Assembly: GCA_947259405.1 (NCBI GenBank)
Contig: CAMYLY010000019.1
Coordinates: 19,680-83,679, forward strand
DNA from: an uncultured Gemmatimonadales bacterium
Lineage (GTDB): Bacteria > Gemmatimonadota > Gemmatimonadetes > Gemmatimonadales > GWC2-71-9
DNA length: 64,000 nt
Direction of reading: 5' to 3'
In this document: piece after piece, positions 42,647 through 52,700 of the stretch
How positions within the stretch are numbered: the stretch's first letter is position 1
Layout: every line of letters starts with the position of its first letter
The notes under the pieces: generated by a model
What the model was told of the DNA's origin: nothing
Seen by the model: only the letters and a program-made list of their open reading frames with translations
Database searches by the model: none
Program-made: the position numbers and the translations under genes

Positions 42647-44542
42647 TCACCCGCTGCTATCTATCATCGTTCGAACGGCAAGCAGCAGCTCCTGCACCGA
42701 CCACGGTTTGGGCAAGAGAGTGAGGCCGTTGCCCTCGTCGGTGAGCTGATCGCTCAATTGACCGGCCGTGTATCCACTGGTGAAGAGAAAGGGTACGGTC
42801 TTTCCTTGTTCTAGGAGCTTTTGACGGAAGGCCGGACCAGAGAGTTTCGGCATGACGACATCGCAGACGACAACGTCGATGTCACCGTCGTGTCGTTGGA
42901 ATTGCACGAGGGCGTCTTCGCCGTTCTCGGCGGTAAGCACGCGATATCCGAACTTCTCGAGCAGGCGTTGGCCAGCCGATCGGATGGCCGCTTCGTCCTC
43001 CACCACGAGAACGGTTTCAGTCCCACGTGGCAGCGCGTCTATGGGGACGCCATCCGGTGACCGGGGAGCCGGTTCGTGGGTAATCGGGAAGTACAGGGTG
43101 ACGGTCGTTCCACCGTCCGGCGCACTACGTACATCAACGAATCCGTCGTGGTGCTTGACCAGGCCGTAGACCATCGAGAGTCCCAATCCGCTCCCGGCTC
43201 CTTCCGTCTTGGTAGTAAAGAACGGCTCGAACACCTTGGACTGCGTTTCCGCATCCATCCCGGGCCCGGAATCGTTCACCGCAACCTGCACGAACTCACC
43301 TCTCCGACCCCATCCATGCATCTCGAGGAACACGTCGTCCATCGTGATCTGCTCGATAGAGACACTGAGCGTGCCGCCGTCAGGCATCACATCACGCGCG
43401 TTGGTGGCGAGGTTTACCAGTATCTGTTCGATGGCCTGGGGATCACCGAGGACAATGCCAGTGGAGCCGACCAAATGCGATTCGATCTGGATGCTTGCTG
43501 GCAAGAGGCCGCGCAACATTTCCATCGCATCAGACACCGTATCGGCAACGTTGATGGGTCGCAGCGCCAACTGCTCTGTGCGACTGAACGCAAGGAGCTT
43601 CTTGACGATCATCGCTCCGCGTTTGGCGGCGCTCACGAGTTCGGAGACATAGACATCCTCGACGGCCGCCCCTTGTCGGTGTTGCGTGACGTTGAGCAAT
43701 TCGGCGTTGGCGAGCACCGCCGTGAGGACGTTGTTGAGATCGTGGGCCACCCCACCCGTCAGGCGGCCGAGGGCCTCCATCTTTTGCGCATGCCGCAACT
43801 GCTGCTCGAGAATTTCGCGCTTGCGGTCTTGGTCCTTTCGCGTCGTGAGATCGACGATGGTGGCGAGGGTTACAAGGCCCTCCTCGGTGTGAATCGGATT
43901 GAGTCCGACTTCTACCGGGACGGCCTGTCCGTCCTTGCGCCGCGCGATGAGTTCCCCACGCTCCGACATACGTCGCGAGTGTGGGTCTCTGCTGAACTCG
44001 CGACGTTCTGCTTTGTGGACGTCGCGGAGTCGCTCGGGTACGAGGAGCTCGACCGGTTGGCCCAGCATCTCCTCTTCGTCGTACCCAAAGAGCGTCCCGG
44101 CAGCAAGATTGGCGAGAATGATCTCGCCTCGGCTATCGACCAGGAGCGTCGGTGTCGGTGACGCCTCCACGGCCAGTTCGAACCGCCGGCGTGCCTCGAC
44201 GATTTGAGTCTCGTCCCGCGCAATGGCATAGATGAGTTCCGACTTGGTGTCTGGAAAGGCCGTCCAATGCATGTGCTTGTACGTGCCGTCTGATGTCCGG
44301 TATCGGTTCCGAAAGGAAATCGTTGGGCGACCTTGACTCAGGTGTTCGACTTCATCAGTCGTTCGCTGCACGTCTTCGGGATGGATGAATTCAAGGAACG
44401 GCGCTTGGAGCAGCTGCTCCGTGGTCCAGCCGAGCGTGTGGGAGAACGCCGGGTTCGCGTGCTTGAAGTACCCGTCCATGCCCGCGATGCAGAGCATGTC
44501 GAGAGACAGGTTGAAGAAGGAGTCGAGGTCGTAGCTCTCCAA
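42647..44542 (-). CDS. PAS-PAS hybrid histidine kinase with receiver domain
   Basis: A 631-residue soluble sensor kinase without membrane segments. Two PAS domains cover ~5-120 (YFKHANPAFSHTLGWTTEQLL) and ~122-235 (IILANLAAGTLFGYDEEEMLGQPVELLVPERL). The HisKA box AHDLNN has phospho-His267. The ATPase domain has LATNARD, DSGPGMDAE and GSGLGLSMVYGLVKHHDG. The receiver starts LVVEDEAAIR and has phospho-acceptor Asp561 in VVCDVVMPK. The architecture resembles FixL-like and light/redox hybrid kinases, but no haem or flavin residues are evident. The only near-start codon is TTG 44542, so the true start is uncertain. It is divergent from the YfcC gene, with 131 bp between; no separate response regulator is nearby. 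Confidence 0.9.
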   Translation of the reverse strand: MESYDLDSFFNLSLDMLCIAGMDGYFKHANPAFSHTLGWTTEQLLQAPFLEFIHPEDVQRTTDEVEHLSQGRPTISFRNRYRTSDGTYKHMHWTAFPDTKSELIYAIARDETQIVEARRRFELAVEASPTPTLLVDSRGEIILANLAAGTLFGYDEEEMLGQPVELLVPERLRDVHKAERREFSRDPHSRRMSERGELIARRKDGQAVPVEVGLNPIHTEEGLVTLATIVDLTTRKDQDRKREILEQQLRHAQKMEALGRLTGGVAHDLNNVLTAVLANAELLNVTQHRQGAAVEDVYVSELVSAAKRGAMIVKKLLAFSRTEQLALRPINVADTVSDAMEMLRGLLPASIQIESHLVGSTGIVLGDPQAIEQILVNLATNARDVMPDGGTLSVSIEQITMDDVFLEMHGWGRRGEFVQVAVNDSGPGMDAETQSKVFEPFFTTKTEGAGSGLGLSMVYGLVKHHDGFVDVRSAPDGGTTVTLYFPITHEPAPRSPDGVPIDALPRGTETVLVVEDEAAIRSAGQRLLEKFGYRVLTAENGEDALVQFQRHDGDIDVVVCDVVMPKLSGPAFRQKLLEQGKTVPFLFTSGYTAGQLSDQLTDEGNGLTLLPKPWSVQELLLAVRTMIDSSG

Positions 44543-44673
44543 GGCCGATCCCCACAGTCGGGAACCCGCACAATATAGCTAACCAGGCACAGGGTCGCCG
44601 AAGCCCATTGCGATCCCCATCTTGGTACTATGGCAGCATTTTGGAGTAGCCCACAGCATGGTTCTGCCGGCCG

Positions 44674-46038
44674 TTGAACGACCACTCCCCGGGCCGCGGT
44701 GCCCGCCTCCGCTTCCCACACCCGCTCACCCTACTCCTGGGTTGCATTCTTGCTGCGGCGGCGCTCAGCTACATGCTACCCGCCGGGCAGTACGACCGCG
44801 TCGACGATCCCGAGTCGGGGCGAAGCGTGGTGGTTCCCGGGTCGTATCACGCAGTCGAACGCGACCCCGTCAATCTGTTCGAGGCCTTTGTGGCCATTCC
44901 CGTCGGGATGATCGACGCGGGCGAGGTGGTCTTCCTGATCTTCCTCATCGGTGGTGCCTTTGCCGTGGTCGACCAGACTGGCGCGCTGCGCTGGGGCGTG
45001 GAGTGGCTCATTGGGAAGTTCCGCGGACGGGAGATGTTGGTGGTGCCTCTGGTCTGCCTGGCCTTTGCGGTGGCCGGTGCCGTCTACAACATGCAGGAAG
45101 AGATCATCGCGCTCATCCCGCCGCTTCTGGTCCTGACGCATCGCCTGGGTGTACCACCGATGATCGCCGTGTCGATGAGTGTGGGGCCTGCGTTCGTGGG
45201 GTCGGCGTTCAGTCCGATCAACCCTTTTCAGGTCGGATTGGCCCAGACGTTGGCGGAGTTGCCGCTGGGATCCGCTGGTGTTTTCCGGTTCGTGTTTCTC
45301 GTCATTGCGGTGGGATTCTGGGTCGCCATCACGATGCGCGAGGCGAACCGGATGCGATCTGCGCCTGCGTCGGAGGCGGCGGAAGCTTCGCTCGAGCACG
45401 ATTGGCGCTATGCAGCCATCATGGTGTTGGTCGTCGCCACGTTCGGGATCATGACGTATGGGATCCTCGGTTTGGATTGGGGATTCAACCATCTCTCAGC
45501 GCTGTTCTTCATCATGGGGATCGTTGCGGGGCTCATGGGACGGCTGGGGGTGAACGGTACCGCGCTGGGCTACGTCGAAGGGTTCAAGACCATGGCCCTC
45601 GCCGGCCTGTTGATCGGGTTCGCGCGGACGATCTTCATCGTCCTCGAACAAGGCCGCATCGTAGATACGATCGTGTATGGCATCTTCACGCCGATCGCTG
45701 ATCTCCCGGTGACTCTATCTGCACTGGGCATGATGGTGGGCCACTTCGGATTGCACATACCGATCCCCAGCGTCACGGGGCACGCCGTGCTGACCATGCC
45801 GGTTCTGGTCCCTGTGTCCGATCTCTTGGGGCTGTCCCGGCAGGTGACGGTGCTCGCCTACCAGATGGGTGGGGGGATGTGCGACCTCATTACCCCAACC
45901 AACGGCGCGCTCATGGCGATTCTGGCTGCGGCGAAGATCGGCTACGAACAGTGGTTCGCGTTCGTGATCAAGTACTATCTGTCCGTCATGGCGCTTGGGG
46001 CGGTGTCGATTGTGGCAGCCATAGCGCTAGGGGTGTGA
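44674..46038 (+). CDS. YfcC/DcuC-family membrane transporter
   Basis: A 454-residue protein with about 12 hydrophobic segments (LTLLLGCILAAAALSYMLPAGQYDRV at the N-terminus). Conserved family motifs include VYNMQEEIIALIPPLLVL, VGPAFVGSAFSPINPFQVGLAQ, GFKTMALAGLLIGFARTIFIVLEQGRIVDTI and GGGMCDLITPTNGALMAILAAAKI. The family contains arginine/ornithine-type antiporters and C4-dicarboxylate carriers. With the cyanophycin genes, Arg or Asp transport is an attractive inference, not shown. No ATG or GTG fits; TTG 44674 is the likely start, and an upstream ATG (44658) is out of frame. Confidence 0.87.
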   Translation: MNDHSPGRGARLRFPHPLTLLLGCILAAAALSYMLPAGQYDRVDDPESGRSVVVPGSYHAVERDPVNLFEAFVAIPVGMIDAGEVVFLIFLIGGAFAVVDQTGALRWGVEWLIGKFRGREMLVVPLVCLAFAVAGAVYNMQEEIIALIPPLLVLTHRLGVPPMIAVSMSVGPAFVGSAFSPINPFQVGLAQTLAELPLGSAGVFRFVFLVIAVGFWVAITMREANRMRSAPASEAAEASLEHDWRYAAIMVLVVATFGIMTYGILGLDWGFNHLSALFFIMGIVAGLMGRLGVNGTALGYVEGFKTMALAGLLIGFARTIFIVLEQGRIVDTIVYGIFTPIADLPVTLSALGMMVGHFGLHIPIPSVTGHAVLTMPVLVPVSDLLGLSRQVTVLAYQMGGGMCDLITPTNGALMAILAAAKIGYEQWFAFVIKYYLSVMALGAVSIVAAIALGV

Positions 46039-46107
46039 GTATCGCAGGTCGCAGTCTGCAGAAGTGGTGCTGCTCGGCGCTGCAGCCCACAGCTGATTAC
46101 GCACCCC

Positions 46108-47067
46108 CTACTCGTCGCTCTCTTCTCCGTCGTCCGGTGGTTTCAGTCCCGCCGCCCCAGCCATCCCCATGACGCTCGGAAGATTGAGCGATCCCGCGAG
46201 GTTCGACGGCACCACCATGAGTGAACCGCGCTTCACGATGCTCTCGTAGAGCATGTTCATCGCGCGCAGGCTCATGGCCGTTGGGTTCTTCTTGTAGCTC
46301 TCAGCTGCCTCGACGAACTTCGACGCAATCTCGGTTTCCGCCGTCCCGAGGATGATTCGCGCCTGCCGTTCGCGCTCGGCCTGCGCTTGGCGAGACATGG
46401 CCTCTTCCAGCGCCTTGGGAATGATGACGTCACGGATCTCGACCGACTGCACCTGAATGCCCCAGTCGTGCATCTTCTGGTCGAGTGTCTCCTGGAGGCC
46501 GCGTCCCAGCTCCTTGCGTGACTGAATCAACTCAGCGAGATCGTGCTTCCCAATCGCGTCGCGGAGGGCTGTTTGCGCTGCGAGCACGACAGCGAGTTCG
46601 TATTGCTGCACTTCCAGCGCAGCCCGTTCTGCATCGTAGACGATCCAGAAGGCAATCGCATCGACGTTTACCGGCACCGTGTCTTTGGTCAGGCACGATT
46701 CGGCGCCGAAGTCCGTCGTACGGATCCGTTGATCGATGTGATAAGAGACGCGGTCGATGATGGGAACGACCATGAATGGGCCAGGTCCATAGAGACCGCG
46801 GTACTTCCCCATCCGGAGTACCACTGCCTTTTCCCACTGATCGGCGAACTTGATGGCCGAGCCGAGCAGAAGGCCAACCACGGTGCCGGCTGCTACCGCG
46901 GCAGCCGGTACGGCGAGTGCGAGCGTGATGGCACCGACGGCCGCTCCGCCCAGAACCCCGGCGGCTACAGCCGGAACCGGGAACCTCGTGTCATTGGGCG
47001 AGCTTGGGCGACGGGCCGGCACGCCAGCCTTGGCCATGGTCTTCAGGAGATCGGTTGAATTCGCCAT
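46108..47067 (-). CDS. SPFH/Band 7 (stomatin/slipin-like) membrane protein
   Basis: A 319-residue protein. A hydrophobic hairpin or double segment at ~30-75 (VPAVAAGVLGGAAVGAITLALAVPAAAVAAGTVVGLLLG) is followed by a Band 7 domain with VVLRMGKYRGLYGPGPFMVVPIIDRV, QRIRTTDFGAESCLTKDTVPVNVDAIAFWIV and VEIRDVIIPKALEEAMSRQAQAERERQARI. A helical C-terminus and an acidic tail DDGEESDE complete it. Slipins form oligomers that organise membrane microdomains. ATG 47067 was chosen; the frame continues upstream into the regulator gene. It forms a two-gene operon with the GntR regulator 23 bp upstream, so its expression is probably repressed by that protein. Confidence 0.9.
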   Translation of the reverse strand: MANSTDLLKTMAKAGVPARRPSSPNDTRFPVPAVAAGVLGGAAVGAITLALAVPAAAVAAGTVVGLLLGSAIKFADQWEKAVVLRMGKYRGLYGPGPFMVVPIIDRVSYHIDQRIRTTDFGAESCLTKDTVPVNVDAIAFWIVYDAERAALEVQQYELAVVLAAQTALRDAIGKHDLAELIQSRKELGRGLQETLDQKMHDWGIQVQSVEIRDVIIPKALEEAMSRQAQAERERQARIILGTAETEIASKFVEAAESYKKNPTAMSLRAMNMLYESIVKRGSLMVVPSNLAGSLNLPSVMGMAGAAGLKPPDDGEESDE

Positions 47068-47090
47068 GCTCTGTCTCGCTCTCGGTGCTA

Positions 47091-47501
47091 CTACGTGTGC
47101 GACCGGAAATCGTTGAGTGTGTCGATTACGTCGTTCACAGTGAAATCTAGCTGTTCGGCCTGCGTGATCGTGTCCTCGCACAGTCGTTCGAGTCGCTTCC
47201 ATCGTTCGCGTTCCGCCGGATCGGCTGGGGCGAGACTGACGCATGTGCCTTCGCCGGGGCGTTTAGTCAGTACGCCGAGCTGCTCCAGGCGCTCATACGC
47301 CCGGAGAATCGTTCGGGGGCTGAGGCCGAGCTCGACGGCCAGGAGTCGGACGGTCGGCATGCGCTGGCCCGTGTCCAGTGTCCCTTCGATGACCTCCTGC
47401 CAGATCGTGTCGACAATCTGACGCGCCATGGGGTCCGGTCCACTGCGGTCAATGGATGCCGCGAGACGTGCGGCGATGCGCTCGGGACTGGGGTGCGTCA
47501 A
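47091..47501 (-). CDS. GntR-family transcriptional regulator (YtrA type)
   Basis: A 136-residue regulator with an N-terminal winged helix (ARQIVDTIWQEVIEGTLDTGQRMPTVRLLAVELGLSPRTILRAYERLEQLGVL) and GEGTCVS at the wing. A short (~40 residue) helical C-terminus without an effector domain is typical of the YtrA subfamily. The start codon is uncertain: TTG 47501 gives 136 residues, ATG 47429 gives 112. It lies directly upstream of the SPFH gene and should regulate its own operon; YtrA-like proteins act on envelope-stress and efflux operons. No clear dyad was found in the spacer at 47502-47656, which contains GGGTGCAGG repeats at 47601-47623. Confidence 0.87.
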   Translation of the reverse strand: MTHPSPERIAARLAASIDRSGPDPMARQIVDTIWQEVIEGTLDTGQRMPTVRLLAVELGLSPRTILRAYERLEQLGVLTKRPGEGTCVSLAPADPAERERWKRLERLCEDTITQAEQLDFTVNDVIDTLNDFRSHT

Positions 47502-47656
47502 CGATCCTCACGGTTGGGGCCGTGCGAAGGATAGAGTGTGGTGCCTGGGGAAGCCAGCCGCGGGTGCGGCTTCCGTCGGTGGGATTGGGAAGGCATGTTA
47601 AGGGTGCAGGATGGAGGGTGCAGGTATTCGACCACAACGCGAACGCAGGGTTCATT

Positions 47657-49109
47657 ATGCAGCTTCGACTCTTGAGCAGGGCTTCGGTCATCTCGGCGGC
47701 ATTGGCTTTCGCTGGGTTTGTCCAGTTCACCAATCGTCAGGCGGCTCACCCAACTCACACCCGCATGGGCATGAGCACGTAGAGCGCGCTCGCATCCTCG
47801 ACGTCGCGCACGATCGTCGGCGAGGCCGCGTCGGACAACGCAGAAGTGGGACAAGGAACCACCGGGCAACATCGATGGTCTCCCGAACCACGACGCGCTG
47901 AGTGCGGTGTCGCCCAACAACCCGGTCATTCTGCGCCACGCCAGCGGCCACGCCTCGTTTGCGAATGCCAGGGCGATGGAGATGGCGGGCATCGATCGCA
48001 ACACGCCCGATCCGCGCGGTGGTGAGATCGTGCGCGACGAGAACGGCGACCCGATTGGGGCGTTCCGGGAGACCGCGCAGGGACTGCTCGGTCCCGCCCG
48101 AGAGAATGCCGCACCCGCGGACCCGCGGCGCCAAGCAGTCCTGGCTGCCGAAGAAGTGCTCTCCAAAGGCATCACGAGCTTCCAGGACGCGGGCTCGGGG
48201 TTTGGCACCATCGATCTGCTCAAGGACATGGTCGACAACAACGAACTGGGCGTGCGCCTCTGGATCATGATCCGTGCATCGAACGACCGATTGCGTGAGA
48301 ACCTCGCCGACTACCGCATGATTGGGTACGCGAACAACATGCTCACCGTTCGTGCGATCAAGGTGACGATCGACGGCGCGTTGGGCTCGCATGGCGCCTG
48401 GCTGCTCGAGCCGTACAACGATCTGCCAACCAGTGTAGGCCTCAATACAAGCCCGATTCCTCAACTGCGTGTGACGGCCGAACTCGCCGCTGCCAACGAT
48501 TATCAGCTGTGCGTCCACGCCATAGGTGACCGCGCCAACCGCGAAGCGTTGGACGTGTTCGAGGCGGCCTACGGGGCGAATCAGAGCGATGCCGACATGC
48601 GGTGGCGCGTCGAGCATTCGCAACACCTGCACCCAGACGACATCCCGCGTTTCGGACAACTCGGCGTCATTGCGTCGATGGAAGGCGTCCACGCGACGTC
48701 CGACGGGCCATGGGTCGAAGAAAAACTCGGCGAGCAACGCGCGCGCGAGGGCGCGTACGTGTGGCAGAGCCTCATGCGGACCGGTGCGGTTGTCACGAAT
48801 GGCACCGACGCCCCGGTCGAAGACGTCGATCCCATTGCCAGCTACTACGCGACCGTCTCGCGCATGACCAACCAAGGATGGAAGTTCTATCCCCAACAGG
48901 CCATGAGCCGCATCGAAGCGCTGGAGTCCTACACGATCAACGGTGCGTACGCCGCTTTTGAAGAGGACCTCAAGGGTACGCTGACTCCCGGCAAGCTCGC
49001 AGACATCACGGTGCTGTCAAAAGACATTCTCACCGTGCCAGAAGAAGAGATTCCGACGGCCGAGGTGGTGTATACGATTGTGGGGGGGGAGATCAAATAT
49101 CGGAGATAG
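47657..49109 (+). pseudogene. decayed amidohydrolase family 3 (YtcJ-like), N-terminal region deleted and frame broken
   Basis: A signal-peptide frame starts at ATG 47657 (MQLRLLSRASVISAALAFAGFVQF) and hits TAG at 47780-47782. An amidohydrolase frame resumes at about 47845 (WDKEPPGNIDGLPNHDALSAV) and runs to 49109. The part with the beta-sandwich and HxH metal motif, about 110-130 residues, is missing. What remains includes HASGHASFANARAMEMAGI, FQDAGSGFG, VTIDGALGSHGAWLLEPY, CVHAIGDRAN, RVEHSQHLHPDDIP and TNGTDAPVEDVDP. GTG 47907 could start a 400-residue fragment that would lack metal ligands, so it should be inactive. An assembly deletion cannot be ruled out. The stop TAG lies in a GGAGATAGAAGGGACAG repeat. 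Confidence 0.8.
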
Positions 49110-49134
49110 AAGGGACAGGGGGCACAGAAGGGAG
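49103..49134. repeat. AGATAGAAGGGACAG-type purine repeat at gene end
   Basis: Imperfect GGGATAGA/GGGACAGA units immediately at and after the amidohydrolase stop (TAG 49107-49109). Third case in the window in which this repeat supplies or abuts a stop codon. Confidence 0.65.
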
Positions 49135-49181
49135 CTAAGCGGACAGGAAAGCGAATCCGCTCCCTCAGTCCCATCTGGCTA

Positions 49182-49637
49182 ATGCCCTCCTTCGCTGTCA
49201 GCGCAACCATCCGGGCGCCCGCCAGCGCCGTTTGGGCCACCCTGGCCGACATCGGCACGATTGCCGACTGGAACCCAGGAGTCGTCGAGTCCCGCCTCAC
49301 CACCGGGCAGCGGGGGGGAATGGGCGCCGGTCGCTACTGCGCGTTGCCTGGCCAGGCGTTCCTCGAGGAACGAGTGGTCGAGTGGGAGCCGGATCGCGTC
49401 ATCACATTCCGCATCGTCGATAGCAACCTCCCCTTCAAGACCGCGGACATTCGATTCACGCTCGACGAATCGGCGCGCGCGACGACGGTGACGGTGACTC
49501 CTCACTACAGACTCCAGTGGGGCCCGCTGGGATCACTGCTCGACCTGCTGTTCGTGCGCCGGACGTACCGCAAGGGGATGCTCGCGTTGCTGGCAGGCTT
49601 GAAGCTGAGGGCCGAGGGCGTAGGTCCGGGGGCGTAG
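49182..49637 (+). CDS. SRPBCC/START-like ligand-binding protein
   Basis: A 151-residue protein of the polyketide-cyclase/SRPBCC type. It has the typical start FAVSATIRAPASAVWATLADIGTIADWNPGVVESRLTTG, a beta-rich middle (ERVVEWEPDRVITFRIVD) and a C-terminal helix (LDLLFVRRTYRKGMLALLAGLK). Family members hold lipids or other hydrophobic ligands in an internal cavity; the ligand here is unknown. ATG 49182 follows a weak GCTAAT leader. A second SRPBCC gene lies at 62465-62905 on the other strand and shares only the fold. About 100 bp separate it from the next propeller gene. Confidence 0.85.
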   Translation: MPSFAVSATIRAPASAVWATLADIGTIADWNPGVVESRLTTGQRGGMGAGRYCALPGQAFLEERVVEWEPDRVITFRIVDSNLPFKTADIRFTLDESARATTVTVTPHYRLQWGPLGSLLDLLFVRRTYRKGMLALLAGLKLRAEGVGPGA

Positions 49638-49738
49638 GACCGTCGGGGACCTGAGCTGCCCCACCGTCGTACCGCCCTACCGCCCTCCCGTACGATGCGG
49701 GATATTGAAAGGTTACCTCACTTGTAGAGATTCTCGCC

Positions 49739-52700
49739 ATGCATAGCGTCGTCCGATACGGTCTCCCCCTCGGCCTCCTCGCTCTTCTTGCTCTTCCAGG
49801 TATCGCCCAAAGCCCCACACAGATTCAGACTGCACTGAGTTCTATGGAATGGCGCGAGATTGGCCCCGCCAACATGGGCGGGCGCGTCTCAGCCATCGTC
49901 GGCGTGCCCGGGGATCCACGGGTGTTCTGGTTCGGTGGCGCTGATGGAGGTGTCTTCAGGACCACGAATGGCGGTACCACGTTCGAGGCGCAGTTCACCG
50001 ATCAGCCTGTGTACTCCGTAGGGGCGCTAGCACTCGCTCCGTCGGATCTCAACGTCCTGTGGTTGGGCTCGGGCGAAGGCGATCCGCGGAACTCCACGTC
50101 GTACGGCAACGGTGTCTACCGGTCGACCGACCGGGGCGAGCAGTGGACGTACCTCGGCCTCAACGGCACCGAGCGTATCAAGCGCATCGTCGTCGACCCC
50201 CGTGACCCGGACGTGGCCTTGGTGTGTGCGCTGGGGCATGCGTGGGGAGCGAATGCGGAGCGCGGCGTGTTTCGGACCACGGACGGCGGTACGTCGTGGG
50301 AGAAGGTCCTCTATATCGATGAGGACACCGGCTGTTCCGACATGGACATGGATCAATCCAATCCGCGGATCCTTTATGCTGGGATGTGGACGCATCGCCG
50401 ACGGCCATGGCGGTTCGACGACGGTGGCAAGGAGACCGCGTTGTACAAGTCCCTGGACGGTGGCGACACGTGGAGCAAACTGACAGGACGAGGTATGCCC
50501 ACCGAGCCCATGGCCCGCATCGGTGTCTCAGTGTCGCAGAGTCACCCCAACGTGGTGTACATGGTTACGGAGACCCCCACACAGGGTACGCTCTTCCGCT
50601 CGAACGATGGCGGGGCTACCTGGTCGATGGCGAGCGAGCAGCGCAACATCAACTTCCGGCCGTTCTACTATAGCGACATTCGCGTCGACCCGAATAATCC
50701 CGACGTGGTGTGGTCGCTGTCCGGTGGGTTGTACAAGACGACCGACGGGGGCGCGACGTTCAGCAGCGTCGGTGGCGGCGTGCACGGCGACCATCAAGCA
50801 CTCTGGATCGATCCAGACGATTCAGACCGCGTGCTCAGTGGCAGTGACGGCGGCTACCAGGTTTCACTCGACGGCGGCGAAAACTGGGACATCATCAACA
50901 ACGTCGTGCTCTCCCAGTTCTACCAGATCTACTACGACCTTCAGGAACCGTATCAGGTCTGCGGCGGACTCCAGGATAACGGAGTCTGGTGTGGACCGAG
51001 TCGCACGATGCATTCAGGCATTCTCAAGGATGACTGGGTTCGGATCAGCGGTGGCGATGGGTTCTATGGTGTCCCGGTTCCAGACCAACCGTGGCTGATC
51101 TACACGAATCTCCAGGGCGGCGTGTTCATGATCACTGACATGCGGTCTGGGGGAACTCGCCGCGTGCATCCGTACCCGAACCGCATCGGGTCGGCCGGTG
51201 ACGCCATGCTCGGACACAAGTACCGCTTCAATTGGGATGCGCCGATTCACATCTCGCCGCACGATCCTGGCACAGTCTACATCGGTGGGAATCACGTCTT
51301 CGTGAGCCGCGACTACGGGTACTCGTGGGACGAGTTGAGTCCCGACCTCACCACTCAGGACACGTCGAAGATGCTCACCAGTGGTGGGGAAATCTATCAA
51401 GACAACACCGCCGCCGAATTCCACGCGAGCCTTCTGACGATTGCGGAATCACCGCTCGAGGCTGGCGTGATCTGGGTAGGGACTGACGATGGCAAGCTTT
51501 GGATTACCCGAGACGGCGGCGATAACTGGTCGGATATTACGGGGAACGTAGACATGCCGGCGTTCTCCTGGATCGCCAAGATCGACGCATCGCGGTTCGA
51601 CGCGGGGACCGCCTACATCGCGGTAGACCAGCACCGGATGGATGACTTTGCACCGCACGTCTACCGAGCGACCGAGTATGGGAGACGGTCAGCGGACCTC
51701 TCGGAGGGGCTGCCACAGGACGACTACGTGAAGGTTATTCGCGAAGACCCCCGCAACCGCGACCTGCTGTACGTCGGAATGGAACGCGGTCTGTTCGCGT
51801 CCTGGAACGGCGGTGACACGTGGGTGGATATCCGAAACGGGTTGCCCCCCGTTTCCGTACGTGACATCCAGATCCACCCTGTCGCCAACGACCTCATTAT
51901 CGGCACGCACGGCCGTGGGGCATTCATTCTGGACGATATTGAGCCGCTGCAGAATCTCAGCGCCGCGCTGGCCACCGACGTATACCTCTTTGAGGCGCGA
52001 CCTGCCATCCGGTGGCAGACCGGGAACCGTGACGCATCGTTCGGGCAGCGGGCGTATCGCGCTCAGAACCCATCAAACGGGGCGTACATCCACTATTACC
52101 TCGCCGAGAAACCGGAGCGACCCGTGGCGTTCACGATCACAGATGGCGCGGGGAACACGGTGCGCACTATGCGTTCCCGCGACGCGGAGGCCGGGGTCAA
52201 CCGCTCGGTGTGGAACCTGCGCGCCGATGGTCCGGATCCGATTTCCGGCCAGGAAGGTGGCGGTGGGGGTTTCAGAGGCGGATTCGGCGGTGGCGGACCC
52301 TACGTCGTCCCTGGTAACTACACGGTGACCATGCGGGCCGCTGGCCGCGAGCTGACCACGACAGTGACGGTCCGAGCGGACCCACGTATCGACATCCCGC
52401 AGCAGCACTACATCGCTCAGTGGGACGCGGCCGTCGACCTTCGCGGCCTCACGTCACATGTGCACATGATGATCGGCGCGTCGAACGATCTCGAGACGCA
52501 GATCACCAATCTGATGAACACTCTGGACGACTCGAATGGCGATCAGGATGCGTTGAAGGCCAGGTGCACGGCGGCGTTGGACGAAATCGAGGCGTTCAAG
52601 GACTGGTTGACCTATCCGCCGCCGCGAATGGGCTACCGGCAACGTCCCAGACTTCGAGAGGAGCTCCGGTCGTTAATGGGGTCGATCACGAGTATGGCAT

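Noticed and set aside
44622..45701. 359-codon frame overlapping the YfcC gene
   Set aside because: Arg/Gly/Pro-rich with no membrane segments; the YfcC frame has family motifs throughout.
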